Origin: Streptomyces nojiriensis
GTDB taxonomy: Bacteria > Actinomycetota > Actinomycetes > Streptomycetales > Streptomycetaceae
Assembly: GCF_017639205.1 (NCBI RefSeq)
Contig: NZ_CP071139.1
Coordinates: forward strand, 806,001-870,000
Length of the DNA stretch: 64,000 nucleotides
Direction: 5' to 3'
Each line of letters opens with the position of its first letter. Positions within the stretch are counted from its first letter, which is position 1. The translations under genes were made by a program, and so were the position numbers. The notes below the pieces were generated by a model. The model had not been told where the DNA came from, made no database searches, and worked only from the letters and a program-made list of their open reading frames with translations. Below, piece after piece: positions 1-8,860 of the stretch.

Positions 1-357
1 GTCGGTACCGCTGGTGAGGATGTAGCCGGGCACCCTGTCGGGTTCGGTGGTGACCGTCCCGTCGTCGTGCCACTCGATGCTGGTGAAGCGGAGCCAGGTC
101 AGCAGGGCATGGGCGGCCTTGCGCGCGTACTCGGTCGGCTGGCGCCGCTCCGGCCCGTAGCTGCCGTTCGTGTAGTGGGTCTCCAGTGCGTCGATGCCCT
201 CCAGGCGTACGGAGACACGACCGTCCGCCTTGGGCAGGACCCCGGTGCACCCCGGCACGAGTTTCCAGTCCGCCACGTCGTCCGGGGTGAAGGGGACGGT
301 GTCCCCGTCCGGCCTGGCTCCGCCGTTCACCCGGAACGACCCTCTGATCAGCAGCAT
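1..357 (-). CDS. SNase-like (thermonuclease-type) protein, 3' part cut by window edge
   Basis: The minus-strand frame is open from an ATG at 357 to the window edge, so only the N-terminal 119 residues are visible. They contain the pattern VSVRLEGIDALETHY near residue 50, followed by a PTEYARKAAHALL helix. This resembles the staphylococcal-nuclease fold (VRLxGIDxPE, then the helix after the inserted loop). An in-frame GTG at 375 could add six residues; GGGAG lies between the two candidates. Because the C-terminal catalytic residues are outside the window, activity cannot be judged. The plus-strand ORFs over this stretch have the biased composition of shadow frames. Confidence 0.7.
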   Translation of the reverse strand, partial: MLLIRGSFRVNGGARPDGDTVPFTPDDVADWKLVPGCTGVLPKADGRVSVRLEGIDALETHYTNGSYGPERRQPTEYARKAAHALLTWLRFTSIEWHDDGTVTTEPDRVPGYILTSGTD

Positions 358-448
358 GGACACGACGACTCCCACGGACGCAACCGAGCGATCACTTTCA
401 GTAGCAGTACGTCACTGACAGTACACGTCGCGGCCTCCGGGAAGCGCC

Positions 449-487
449 GTAAAACCCCGTGCCCCGGCAAGACGCGATCACTAGACT
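449..487 (+). promoter_or_regulatory. candidate promoter for the leader ORF and EF-G paralogue
   Basis: A TAGACT hexamer at 482-487 lies 17 bp after GTGCCC at 459-464, with a short A-run (GTAAAAC) just upstream at 449-455. A small A/T patch immediately before the -35 is reminiscent of WhiB7/WblC-type promoters that drive ribosome-protection genes in actinobacteria. The -35 match is poor, so this is a weak inference from spacing and position only. Confidence 0.25.
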
Positions 488-553
488 CGCCGTGCGCGCT
501 GCCGACAGGGCACCGCGCGCCTGATGCCGAGTGAAGAGAAGGGGAGCCGCGCC

Positions 554-673
554 ATGTGCACGTACCGCACCGCCGCCTTCGCTCCCCCGACCCGGTACGA
601 CGTGATCCCGGTGTCTCGCAGCGCGCGGTGCCGGCTGCGCGGCCGTCACCGTACGCCCGAGACCCGCTTCTAG
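554..673 (+). CDS. 39-residue leader ORF upstream of the EF-G paralogue
   Basis: ATG at 554 follows a strong purine stretch (GAAGAGAAGGGGAG) and opens a 39-codon frame ending at TAG 671-673. The product is Arg-rich near its end (SRSARCRLRGRHR). It matches no family I recognise. It is separated from the downstream translation-factor gene by about 195 bases that can form several hairpins. Small upstream ORFs followed by hairpins are typical of ribosome-mediated attenuation of antibiotic-resistance and translation genes. That role is inferred; the ribosome-binding site is the direct evidence. Confidence 0.45.
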   Translation: MCTYRTAAFAPPTRYDVIPVSRSARCRLRGRHRTPETRF

Positions 674-736
674 GGTTTCCGTTCCCTCCTGCCTTCCGTA
701 CGCCCGCGAGCCCGTGAGCCCGTACGTCCTCCTGCC

Positions 737-846
737 CGGACTCCTTCCGGACGGGCCGGCGACGCCGCTGCGCGCTGCGGCGGCCGGGGCGGACCGAGGA
801 CGGGCCGGGAACGGCTCCCGGGAATCGCGCTGCCCTCTTCCCCTTC
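737..846 (+). promoter_or_regulatory. hairpin-rich leader, possible transcription attenuator
   Basis: Between the leader ORF and the EF-G-like gene there are at least three inverted repeats. CCGGA/TCCGG lies around 737-750, CGCCGC/GCGGCG pairs 763-768 with 777-782 (8-nt loop), and CCGGGA/TCCCGG pairs 805-810 with 816-821 (5-nt loop). The last one is followed by a pyrimidine tract at 833-846, giving a terminator-like arrangement just before the gene. Confidence 0.35.
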
Positions 847-867
847 ACATCCGAAAGGCCTCCGGCC

Positions 868-2943
868 ATGCGCGCCAACAGGCAGCCCCGCACCCTCTCC
901 TCCCCCACCACCGTCCGCAACCTGGGCATCCTCGCCCACGTCGACGCGGGCAAGACCACCGTCGCCGAACGGATCCTCTTCGCGACCGGTGCCATCCACC
1001 AGCGCGGCGAGGTCCATCACGGAACCACCGTCACCGACTACGACCCCCAGGAACGCGATCGCGGCATCACCATCTTCGCCGCGGCCGTGAGCTGTGCGTG
1101 GGACGGCCATCGCGTGAACCTGATCGACACCCCGGGTCACGTCGACTTCTCCGACGAGGTCGAACGTTCCCTGCGGGTGCTGGACGGGGCGGTCGCGGTG
1201 TTCGACGCCGTGGCCGGCGTGGAACCGCAGAGCGAGACGGTGTGGCGGCAGGCCGACCGGCACGGTGTGCCGCGGATCGCGTTCGTCAACAAGCTGGACC
1301 GGGCGGGCGCCGACCTCGACACGGCGGTCGCGTCGATCCGCGAGCGCCTGGGCGTCGTTCCGCTGGTGGTACAGCTGCCCATCGGAGCGGAGGGCACGTT
1401 CTCCGGTGTCGTCGACCTGCTGGCGATGCGCTCGCTGCACTGGCGGGCCGGCTCGGACGGCTACCGGGAGGGCCCGGTCCCCGAGCCCCTGCGGGAGGAG
1501 GCGGCCCGGCGCCGCCGGCTCCTGGAGGAGACGGTGGCGGAACTGCACGCCGACGCCCTGGAGGAGTTCTGCTCGGCCTCGGCCCTGACGGAGCGGACCC
1601 TGGTCCGCGCCCTGCGGGAGCTGACGCTGCACGGTGACGGTGTCGTGGTGCTGTGCGGGTCGGCGTACCGCAACCGCGGGATCGAGCCGCTCCTGGACGC
1701 CGTCCTCTCGTACCTGCCGTCGCCCGCCGACATGCCTCCGGTACGGGGGCTGCGGGCGGACGGCGTGGAGCAGGAGCGCGCCCCCGACCCGGCGGAGCCG
1801 TTCACGGCCCTCGCCTTCAAGGTGACGGCGACGGCGACCGGGCGGCTCACGTACCTGCGGGTCTACGCGGGCACCCTGCGCAAGGGCGAGACGGTACTGG
1901 ACCCGGCCACGGGCCGTACGGAGCGGGTCGGCCGGATCCTGCGGGTCCAGGCCGACCGGCACGAGGAACGGGAGGAGGCGGTGGCCGGTGACATCGTCGC
2001 GGTGATCGGGCTGAAGGCCGCCCGGGCGGGCACGACCCTGTGCGCGCCGGGCACCCCGCTGGTCCTCGAACCGCCGTCGGTGGCCGAGCCGGTGGTGTCG
2101 GTCGCGGTCGAGGCCCGCCGCAACAGCGACACGGGCCGGCTCTCGGCGGCGCTGGCGCGGCTCGCCGAGGAGGACCCGTCGCTGGTGGTGCGGTCCGACG
2201 CGGAGAGCGGCCAGACGGTGCTCTCGGGGATGGGCGAGCTGCACCTGGAGGTCGCGGTGGAGAAGATCCGCAGCGGCCACGGGGTGGAGGTCGTCGTCGG
2301 CCGGCCGCAGGTCTCCTACCGGGAGACCGTCGTGCGCGGCGTCAGCGGCCTCGTCCACCGGCATGTCAAACAGGACGGTGGCGCGGGTCAGTTCGCGCAC
2401 GTCGTCCTCGACGTCGAGCCGCTGGAGGAGCCGTGCTTCGAATTCCGGTCGACGGTCGTCGGCGGTCGCGTACCGCAGGAGTACGCGCGCGCCGTGGAGA
2501 CCGGCTGCCGGGACGCGCTCGCCGAGGGCCCGCTCGGCGGGTTCCCGGTGACGGGGCTGCGGGTCACGCTCACCGACGGGGCGACCCACTCCAAGGACTC
2601 CTCGGAGATGGCGTTCCGCGCGGCGGGCAGGTTCGGGCTGCGCGAAGCCCTGCGCCTGAGCACGATGGAGCTCCTGGAACCGCTCGTCGAGGTCACGGTG
2701 ACGGTTCCGGAGGACGGTGTCGGGAGTGTGCTGGGTGATCTCGCGGCCCGCCGCGGCCGGGTCTCAGGTTCCACTGCCGAGGCCGGCACCGCGGTGATCA
2801 CGGCGGCCGTGCCGCTGGCCGAGCTGTTCGGCTACGCGTCCCGGCTGCGCGGCCGGACGCAGGGCCGGGGCGCCTTCACCACCCGGCCGGCCGGTCTCGC
2901 ACCGGTCCCGGCCTCGGTCGCGGGGACCCTGCCGGTCCGTTGA
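868..2943 (+). CDS. elongation factor G paralogue (translational GTPase)
   Basis: The 691-residue protein has the five-domain EF-G plan. GTPase motifs are G1 AHVDAGKTT (residues 23-31), G2 RGITI (65-69), G3 DTPGH (87-91) and G4 NKLD (141-144). Domain IV/V hallmarks follow, such as [12 protein letters not shown] and [14 protein letters not shown] near the C-terminus. The canonical EF-G has AHIDAGKTTTTERIL; here it is [15 protein letters not shown], so this is a divergent second copy of the kind found in streptomycetes besides the housekeeping fusA. No rpsL/rpsG/tuf genes are adjacent, which supports a paralogue. The short upstream ORF and hairpins suggest regulation by ribosome stalling. Whether it works in translocation or in ribosome protection cannot be decided from sequence. 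Confidence 0.93.
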   Translation: MRANRQPRTLSSPTTVRNLGILAHVDAGKTTVAERILFATGAIHQRGEVHHGTTVTDYDPQERDRGITIFAAAVSCAWDGHRVNLIDTPGHVDFSDEVERSLRVLDGAVAVFDAVAGVEPQSETVWRQADRHGVPRIAFVNKLDRAGADLDTAVASIRERLGVVPLVVQLPIGAEGTFSGVVDLLAMRSLHWRAGSDGYREGPVPEPLREEAARRRRLLEETVAELHADALEEFCSASALTERTLVRALRELTLHGDGVVVLCGSAYRNRGIEPLLDAVLSYLPSPADMPPVRGLRADGVEQERAPDPAEPFTALAFKVTATATGRLTYLRVYAGTLRKGETVLDPATGRTERVGRILRVQADRHEEREEAVAGDIVAVIGLKAARAGTTLCAPGTPLVLEPPSVAEPVVSVAVEARRNSDTGRLSAALARLAEEDPSLVVRSDAESGQTVLSGMGELHLEVAVEKIRSGHGVEVVVGRPQVSYRETVVRGVSGLVHRHVKQDGGAGQFAHVVLDVEPLEEPCFEFRSTVVGGRVPQEYARAVETGCRDALAEGPLGGFPVTGLRVTLTDGATHSKDSSEMAFRAAGRFGLREALRLSTMELLEPLVEVTVTVPEDGVGSVLGDLAARRGRVSGSTAEAGTAVITAAVPLAELFGYASRLRGRTQGRGAFTTRPAGLAPVPASVAGTLPVR

Positions 2944-2969
2944 GACCGCCGGGTGACCGCCGGACGGCC

Positions 2970-3003
2970 GCCCCGCCCCACCCCCGTTTGCCGGGGGCGG
3001 GGC
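2970..3003. terminator. GC hairpin between convergent genes
   Basis: CCCCCG (2981-2986) pairs with CGGGGG (2992-2997) around a TTTGC loop. GCCCCG (2970-2975) can pair with CGGGGC (2998-3003) as an outer stem with a bulge. It lies between the stops of the EF-G paralogue and the convergent hydrolase, so it could serve both. Confidence 0.6.
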
Positions 3004-3057
3004 AGCCGCCCGGGCGAACCGCATCGAGGGTCCGCCGAACCGGTCACCCGGTTCCGG

Positions 3058-3927
3058 TCACGCCCGGGCGGACGGGGCCGGCAGCGTGGCGAGTTCACCC
3101 AGGGCGCGCGCCGCCGGCGCCGGATCGACCAGCCACTTCAGGTGGCTGCCCGCCAGCGTGCGGACGTCGTAGGGGTTGTCCGGCGTCAGCTCGTCGCCCT
3201 CGCGGATCAGCCGGTCCTGTAGGGCGAGGGGCAGGCTCGCGTCGTCGGCCAGGCGAACGTAGGTCTTCGGGACGCGGCCCCAGGTGGCGGCCTGCGCCCG
3301 GTCGGCGGAGCCGCCGACGTCCAGGTTCTCGTCCGGCTGGAAGGTGTTCAGGAAGGTCAGGAACTGCTCGTCGGTGCCGTCGGCGAAGAAGGCCTCCTTG
3401 AACGCGGCGAGCGAGTCCGGGTTCGCCGTGCGGAAGTTGACGCGCAGCAGACCGAGCTCGGCGGGGTTCCCGGCCAGCGCCGAGGCGAAGGCGGCGGGGT
3501 CGACCCCGGCCATCTCCGGCTCGGCGTAGTAGTCGCCGACGTCGAGCCGGACCGGGCACCAGGCCGAGACGTAGACGATGCGGTCGATCAGGTCCGGGCG
3601 TGCGTTGGCCGCTGCCGTGATCGTGATGCCGCCCCGGCTGTGACCGACGAGGATGACGGGGCCGTTCCGCTTGGCCCGTTCGAGGATCCCGATCAGGTGC
3701 GCGACGTTGTCGGCGAGGGTGACGCCCTTGATCGAGCCGGGCGCGGTGGCGAGCCCCTCGGCGTCCTGCGGTGCCTGATAGGCGCGGGTGAAGGTCGCCC
3801 GGAAGCCGTGGCCGGGCAGGTCGACGGCGACCGATCGGTGCCCGAGGAGGCCGAGTTCGGCCTGGAGGGGCGCGAAGGAGAAGGAGTTCGCGAAGGCTCC
3901 GTGGACCAGTACGAACGTCGGTTGCAT
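3058..3927 (-). CDS. alpha/beta hydrolase
   Basis: The 289-residue protein starts MQPTFVLVHGAF, with the oxyanion-hole HG motif at the first strand. The nucleophile elbow GHSRGG is in the middle, and a C-terminal His (GSHLKWL) completes a typical Ser-Asp-His triad. An in-frame TTG at 3939 directly behind GGGGAAAG is an alternative start that adds four residues. The family covers esterases and related hydrolases; the substrate is unknown. It lies downstream of the glycosyltransferase-methyltransferase fusion on the same strand, about 100 bp away, so the two may be cotranscribed from the neighbour's promoter. Confidence 0.9.
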   Translation of the reverse strand: MQPTFVLVHGAFANSFSFAPLQAELGLLGHRSVAVDLPGHGFRATFTRAYQAPQDAEGLATAPGSIKGVTLADNVAHLIGILERAKRNGPVILVGHSRGGITITAAANARPDLIDRIVYVSAWCPVRLDVGDYYAEPEMAGVDPAAFASALAGNPAELGLLRVNFRTANPDSLAAFKEAFFADGTDEQFLTFLNTFQPDENLDVGGSADRAQAATWGRVPKTYVRLADDASLPLALQDRLIREGDELTPDNPYDVRTLAGSHLKWLVDPAPAARALGELATLPAPSARA

Positions 3928-3980
3928 CGGTGTACTCAACTTTCCCCGCCGCAGCAGTTCTGCGGCGGTCATGGCGGGCC

Positions 3981-4010
3981 CTGACGGGCTCTGACGGGCT
4001 CTGACGGGCA
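3981..4010. repeat. three tandem 10-bp repeats
   Basis: The unit CTGACGGGCT is present twice and then as CTGACGGGCA, in the gap between the fusion gene and the hydrolase gene. Confidence 0.8.
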
Positions 4011-4024
4011 GGGAGCGGACTCGA

Positions 4025-5992
4025 TCAGTCCGACGTTCGGCGCAGGACCAGGCAGAGGAAGCCGAAGCTGTCCCGGTACACGTGCAGCCACTCCGAACGC
4101 GCGGCGGTGGCCGTCTCCAACGCCTGTGCGGCGGCCGGATCGTCAGGGTGGTCCAGAGCCCATGCGGCCAGCGAGCCCCAGCAGGCCCACTCGTATGCGT
4201 CCAGCTCACCGCGGGTGCTGACATGGGCGTGGACGGGTGTCCATCCGTCGGCGACGACCTGGTCCACCGTGGATGCCAGGTCGGCGAGTTCACCGAACAT
4301 CTCGACGGCCTCGGGTGAAGGGGCGCGGTCCCAGAACGACTCACCGATCAGCACGCGACCGCCGGGAGCCAGGTGCCCCCGGGCCGCGGCGAGGGTGGGG
4401 AGCAGCCCGCCGAAGGCGTGCGCGGCGCCGACGCTGATCACCAGGTCGAACGGCCGTGCGGAGACGAAGTCCGCGGCCGCCTGCTGGTGGAGGACCAGCC
4501 GCTCGTCGACTCCGCGGGTGCCGGCCGCCTGGCGGGCCTGCGCCAGGGCGACTTCGGAGACGTCGACGCCCTCGGCGTGCAGCTGCGGGCGCGTCTCCAG
4601 CGCGCGCAGAAGCCATTCCGCCGTGCCGCATCCGAGGTCGAGCACGCGCTCGTCGCCCCGCGGCAGGCCGCGTTCGAGCAGGCGGCTGACCGATTCGTCG
4701 GCGAGCGGAGACTTGATCGGGTGGTCGGCATGGGCGATCGCGGAGATCTGTTCGCGGCTCATCGGCGCGGCGGACTCCGAGTCGAGGAGCAGTTTCGCGG
4801 CCACCGCCGTCCCGTCGGTGCGGATCGTGTCGGCGACGGCCTTCGCCCGTGCTTCCGTTTCGGGGGTCAGGGCGATCCCGAGTGCGGCCGACAGGGACTC
4901 GAAGGTCGGGGTCGGTCCGTCGTGGGCCGCGCCGATGCCCAGCTCGGCCACGCGGCCGGCCCAGTACGGCTGGTCCGCCATCTGCGGTACCACCACCTGG
5001 GGGGCGCCCGCCCGGGCGGCCGTCGTCGTGGTGCCCGCGCCGCCGTGGTGCACGACGGCGGCCACCCGGCGGAACAGTGCCTGCTGGTTGACCTCGCCGA
5101 TGGCGAAGCAGTCGTCCCGGTCGTCGATCAGGGCCAGGTCCGCCCAGCCTTGCGCGACGAGTACGCGGCGGCCCTGCGCGCGGACCGCTTCGATGGCGGC
5201 CCGGGCGACGTCCTCCGCGTTGCGCACGGGAATGCTGCCGAAGCCCACGTACACCGGTGGCGTGCCGGCGTCCAGGAACGCCTCCAGGTCGGCCGGGAGC
5301 GGGCGTTCGTCCGACCGTATCCACGCGCCGGTCTGTACGACGTCGAGGTCTGCCGGCTCCTGCCAGGGGCTCAGGACCGGGTCCGCCGCCAGCCACGGCC
5401 GGTCGGTGAGGACGTAGTCGCGGAAGTGGTCCACCGGGGGCAGTCCGATCGACGCCCGGTGGGTGTTGAGCCCCACCCCGAAGAGGACGTTCATGGTCTC
5501 GATGTCCAGGTCCCACAGCGCCTGGTTGTCGGTCACTCCGGGCGGGAACGGCCGGCCCGGCCGTTCGAACGGGGGATGGTGCGGCGACGGCAGATAGGCC
5601 GGGAAGTAGGCCACGAACCTGTAGGGGATACCGAGCTTCTCGGCTGCCAGCCGCGCACCGGCCGCGGCCGGGAGCAGGCCGGTCGCCACCATCACGTCAC
5701 ATCCCTCGGCCGCCGGGACGACCGCTTCGTACGTCATGGCGAGCATCGCGGCCGCGCGCTCGGGCAGTCCCGCCGCCGGCATCGGCGTCTTGCCGGTCAC
5801 CGCCCCCTTCACGATCTCGCGCACCGGCGAGCCGATCGGCACCAGCGGCAGGCCGACGCCGTCGAGGAAGTCCGCGAAGTCCGGCGGCGCACAGACCCGT
5901 ACGTCCGCACCGAGTGCCCGCAGCTGCACGCCGAGTCCGGCCATCGGCTCGATGTCGCCGCGCGACCCGTAGGCCATCAACAACACACGCAT
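4025..5992 (-). CDS. fused GT1-family glycosyltransferase and class I SAM methyltransferase
   Basis: This is one uninterrupted 655-residue frame. Residues 1 to about 400 are a vancomycin-type GT1 glycosyltransferase: start MRVLLMAYGSRGDIEP, then the donor-binding signature HHGGAGTTTTAARAGAP followed by ADQPYWAGRV. From about residue 411 (MSREQ) a second domain begins, with SAM motif I VLDLGCGT at 450-457 and GGLLPTLAAARGHLAPGGR further on, as in class I methyltransferases. The two activities are normally separate proteins that modify a sugar or small molecule in turn. Start: ATG at 5992 behind GGAAATGAG. An internal ATG at 4762 could yield the methyltransferase alone, but its ribosome-binding site is weak. 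No biosynthetic cluster surrounds it, so the acceptor is unknown; self-protection or detoxification is possible. Confidence 0.88.
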   Translation of the reverse strand: MRVLLMAYGSRGDIEPMAGLGVQLRALGADVRVCAPPDFADFLDGVGLPLVPIGSPVREIVKGAVTGKTPMPAAGLPERAAAMLAMTYEAVVPAAEGCDVMVATGLLPAAAGARLAAEKLGIPYRFVAYFPAYLPSPHHPPFERPGRPFPPGVTDNQALWDLDIETMNVLFGVGLNTHRASIGLPPVDHFRDYVLTDRPWLAADPVLSPWQEPADLDVVQTGAWIRSDERPLPADLEAFLDAGTPPVYVGFGSIPVRNAEDVARAAIEAVRAQGRRVLVAQGWADLALIDDRDDCFAIGEVNQQALFRRVAAVVHHGGAGTTTTAARAGAPQVVVPQMADQPYWAGRVAELGIGAAHDGPTPTFESLSAALGIALTPETEARAKAVADTIRTDGTAVAAKLLLDSESAAPMSREQISAIAHADHPIKSPLADESVSRLLERGLPRGDERVLDLGCGTAEWLLRALETRPQLHAEGVDVSEVALAQARQAAGTRGVDERLVLHQQAAADFVSARPFDLVISVGAAHAFGGLLPTLAAARGHLAPGGRVLIGESFWDRAPSPEAVEMFGELADLASTVDQVVADGWTPVHAHVSTRGELDAYEWACWGSLAAWALDHPDDPAAAQALETATAARSEWLHVYRDSFGFLCLVLRRTSD

Positions 5993-6072
5993 GTGGTGGT
6001 TCTCATTTCCGTAGATTCTGATGTCCGGATTCGTCTGCGCGAACCCGGTCGTGAAGGGGCGCCTGGGCGAGG

Positions 6073-7074
6073 TCAGTTCGCGGGTATGTCGAGTTGGAGC
6101 TCGTGTGTGCGCCGGTAGGGGCGGTATCCGAGCTGGTGGTTGACGGCCAGCATGTGGGTGTTGTCGGCGGCGTTGTCCGTCTCGATCTCGACGACGTCGG
6201 GATGTTCGGTGCGCAGGCGGTGGGCCATGGCGGTTTTGACCCACCGTCCGAGGCCGTGACCGCGGTGTGCGGGGACGACCGCCGTGTCGTACTGCTGGGC
6301 GCGGGGCCCGGAGCCCTGGGGGAGCAGGATCTCGGTGTATCCGGCGAGGGTGCCGTCGTCGTGGACGGCGGCGGTGGTCAGCAGGGTGTCGCCGCGGTCG
6401 GCGATCACCTTCGCCATGGCGCGGACGCGGTCGCCGTCCCATGCCACGCGGCCGTAGTCCATCTCTCCCATGGGCATGTCGTTCATGGCGTTCTTGGCCT
6501 GGGCGAAGGCGTCGGCGAGGTCGTCGGGGACCGTGCCGGTCCAGGCGGCCGGCCGGTAGCCGGGAGGCGCGGTGGCGGCGGTCCGCGGCAGGCCGGCTCC
6601 GGGCAGGTCGTCGAGGCGCAGGACGAGGTGGTCCAGGGTGAGGACGCGGTGGAATCCCCTCCGTTCGCCGAAGGCCTGGCCCGGGCCGGCGTCCGCGGCC
6701 GCCGTGACGAGGCTGCGCCGGTTCTCCGTGCGGCAGGCCGCCACGACGGCGGACAGCAGGCGGGAGCCGGCTCCCCGGTGGCGGTGCGCGGGGTGGACGT
6801 GGAGTTCCAGTTCGGCCAGGTGGTCCTGGCCCGGGGAGGTGAACACCCGCAGGCCGGCGATGCCGACGGGGACGCCGTCGGCACCGGTGGCCAGCCAGGC
6901 CAGCCGGCGGCTGCCCAGAGCGGGCCCGGTGAGCCGGGCGTGGACCTGTCCGGGGTCGGGGGCCGGCACACCGGGCAGGTCGTGGGAGATCGAGGCCGCG
7001 ACGACCTGATGCCACGCGGCGGCCTCGGCGGCCGAAACACGCTCAAGCGGACTGACACGTACGGATTCGGACAA
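6073..7074 (-). CDS. tandem GNAT acetyltransferase
   Basis: The protein of about 333 residues carries two GNAT-like halves. The first has HPAHRHRGAGSRLL (acetyl-CoA loop, R-x-x-G-x-A/G type). The second has VVPAHRGHGLGRWVKTAM and ends NHQLGYRPY, the usual final strand. Duplicated GNAT proteins of this length are common in streptomycetes. No good ATG exists upstream of the first domain; the TTG at 7074 is the best start, so the N-terminus is uncertain. The gene sits between the hemerythrin gene and the glycosyltransferase fusion on the same strand. Substrate unknown. Confidence 0.85.
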   Translation of the reverse strand: MSESVRVSPLERVSAAEAAAWHQVVAASISHDLPGVPAPDPGQVHARLTGPALGSRRLAWLATGADGVPVGIAGLRVFTSPGQDHLAELELHVHPAHRHRGAGSRLLSAVVAACRTENRRSLVTAAADAGPGQAFGERRGFHRVLTLDHLVLRLDDLPGAGLPRTAATAPPGYRPAAWTGTVPDDLADAFAQAKNAMNDMPMGEMDYGRVAWDGDRVRAMAKVIADRGDTLLTTAAVHDDGTLAGYTEILLPQGSGPRAQQYDTAVVPAHRGHGLGRWVKTAMAHRLRTEHPDVVEIETDNAADNTHMLAVNHQLGYRPYRRTHELQLDIPAN

Positions 7075-7139
7075 GGTGATGGCTTTCGTGGTCGGGTCGG
7101 TCGTGGACCGCCAAGCGGCGGGCTGATGATGAGGCTGCG

Positions 7140-7781
7140 TCAGGCCGCAGCACCCGGACTCCAGCGGTCGAGGTCGGCGTACGCCGGGATCCACCGGGCG
7201 GTGCAGGCGGCGTAGGCGGGTGGGGACAGCCGGGCGAGGAGCCTGTTCGCCGTCGGCTCGTCGGCGCCGTCGAGCAGCCACGGCAGCAGCAGTGGTGCGT
7301 CCTGGTCGATGTACTCGGCCTGGACCCGGCTGAAGTGGCCCCACTGCTCGGCTGTCAGCTCCCGCCGGACCAGCGGGAGCGCCGTTTCCTCCTCGTGTTC
7401 GAGGTGGCCTCCCAGGCCGCGGGTCAGCGCGTCGGCGAGCTGGCCCAAGCGCAGCGCGCCGGCACCGGGGTCGGTCAGCGCGCCGTCGATGGCCTGGATC
7501 ACCGTGGCGATGGCGGCATGTTCGGCCTCCATCACCTCCAGCAGCGCCAGGTCCTTCGGCCGGCCGGCCAGATTCCGCCGCAGCGACGGCCACAGCGCGC
7601 CGTCCTCGGCCGCGTGGTGGGCATGGAGTGCCTTCTTGAACAGGGTCCATCCTGCAGCGGTGGCCAGGACCTGCCGCGGGTCATGGTCCACGGCGATGGT
7701 GAGCCGGTCCAGTTGGGCCAGTTCCCGGCGCAGGGCGTCGTGCATCGCGTACATCACGGTCAGGTCGATGGCATCGCTCAT
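7140..7781 (-). CDS. hemerythrin HHE-domain protein
   Basis: The 213-residue all-helical protein has spaced His and Glu residues typical of the di-iron HHE fold: MHDALRREL, HAHHAAEDGALWP, EAEHAAI and GHLEHEEETALP. Family members bind oxygen, nitric oxide or iron, or act in redox signalling. The C-terminus is a short LSPPAYAACTARWIPAY segment also seen in actinobacterial relatives. It is divergent from the LysR gene, with about 170 bp between the starts, so regulation by that protein is plausible. ATG at 7781 is preferred; an in-frame extension to 7868 has shadow-like composition. Confidence 0.9.
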   Translation of the reverse strand: MSDAIDLTVMYAMHDALRRELAQLDRLTIAVDHDPRQVLATAAGWTLFKKALHAHHAAEDGALWPSLRRNLAGRPKDLALLEVMEAEHAAIATVIQAIDGALTDPGAGALRLGQLADALTRGLGGHLEHEEETALPLVRRELTAEQWGHFSRVQAEYIDQDAPLLLPWLLDGADEPTANRLLARLSPPAYAACTARWIPAYADLDRWSPGAAA

Positions 7782-7915
7782 GGGCGGTTCACGGAGGTTC
7801 CGGCGGAGCGCCTCATCGCGTCCGACCGTACGAAGGGGAGTGTGTGCACGCGTGACTGCATGCCTCAAAGATCTTGCGGTTCGCGCGTATGATCAAGGAA
7901 CATTTGTGCGCGGTT

Positions 7916-7935
7916 CGATAACCGCCAGGTTATCG
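7916..7935. promoter_or_regulatory. perfect 8-bp inverted repeat, candidate LysR operator
   Basis: CGATAACC and GGTTATCG are separated by GCCA, 18 bp before the LysR start codon in the divergent promoter region. The central ATAACC-N4-GGTTAT fits a dyad-symmetric dimer site. Autoregulation is inferred. Confidence 0.55.
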
Positions 7936-7953
7936 ACGGAGGGCCGTGGGCCG

Positions 7954-8847
7954 GTGGAGCTGCGGGACATCGAGATCTTCCTGGTACTGGCCGAGGAGCT
8001 GCACTTCGGCCGGACCGCACAGCGGCTGCACGTCTCGCAGGCGCGTGTCAGCCAGGCCATCAAGAAGCAGGAACGGCGCATCGGGGCCGAGTTGTTCGCC
8101 CGTACCAGCCGCACGGTGCGCCTGACGGAGGTCGGCCGCCAGTTCCGCGACGATCTGCAACCGGTCTACGCGGGCCTGCACGAATCCCTGGAGCGCGCCC
8201 AGTTGGCGGCCCGCGGCATCACCGCGCAGCTCCGCGTCAGCGTGATGCCCTTCAACGTCGCCGATCTGCACCCCTACTGGAAGGCGTTCCGCGCGCGGTA
8301 CCCGCACTGGGGGCTCCGGGTCCGCCAGTTGACCTTCACCGATGTGTTCGGCCAGCTCCGCAGCGGCGCGATGGACGTCGCGGTCATCTGGCTGCCGGTG
8401 GAGGAGCCGGACTTCACCGTCGGGCCGATCCTGTGCACCGACTCCCGGATCCTCGCCGTGGCCGCCGACCACCGGCTCGCGAGACGGGACTCGGTGCCCC
8501 TGGAACTCCTCGCCGACTTCCCGCACGGCACCGCCCACGGCCTGCCGGACTACTGGGAGGACAGCTACCTGCCCTTCCACACCCCGCGGGGCCGGCCCAT
8601 CGAGCGCATCGCGTCCGCCGCCTCGGACAACGCCGATCAGCTGATCAACCACGTCGGCATGGGCGAGATCATCCACACCTTCCCCGGCCATGTCACCCGG
8701 CACTGGGGCATGTCGAACATCCGATGGCTTCCCCTCCCCGACATGCCCGCCCTGCACTTCGCCCTGGTCTGGCGCACCGAAGCCGAGAACGACCTCGTCC
8801 GCGCCCTGGCCGACACCGTGCGGGACCTCGGCGTGTTCCGCTTCTGA
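7954..8847 (+). CDS. LysR-family transcriptional regulator
   Basis: The 297-residue protein has the LysR winged-helix domain at its N-terminus (VELRDIEIFLVLAEELHFGRTAQRL, then SQARVSQAIKKQE as recognition helix). A substrate-binding domain occupies about residues 90-295. GTG at 7954 lies 10 bases after GGAGGG (7938-7943). The palindrome at 7916-7935 just upstream and the divergent hemerythrin gene suggest those as targets. The ligand is unknown. Confidence 0.95.
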   Translation: MELRDIEIFLVLAEELHFGRTAQRLHVSQARVSQAIKKQERRIGAELFARTSRTVRLTEVGRQFRDDLQPVYAGLHESLERAQLAARGITAQLRVSVMPFNVADLHPYWKAFRARYPHWGLRVRQLTFTDVFGQLRSGAMDVAVIWLPVEEPDFTVGPILCTDSRILAVAADHRLARRDSVPLELLADFPHGTAHGLPDYWEDSYLPFHTPRGRPIERIASAASDNADQLINHVGMGEIIHTFPGHVTRHWGMSNIRWLPLPDMPALHFALVWRTEAENDLVRALADTVRDLGVFRF

Positions 8848-8860
8848 GGGGAGGCTTCGG

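Noticed and set aside
670..2589. 639-residue minus-strand ORF opposite the EF-G paralogue
   Set aside because: Arg/His/Pro-rich composition and exact antisense position mark it as a shadow of the GTPase gene.
4373..6118. 581-residue plus-strand ORF over the glycosyltransferase fusion
   Set aside because: Antisense shadow; no ribosome-binding site and no family motifs.
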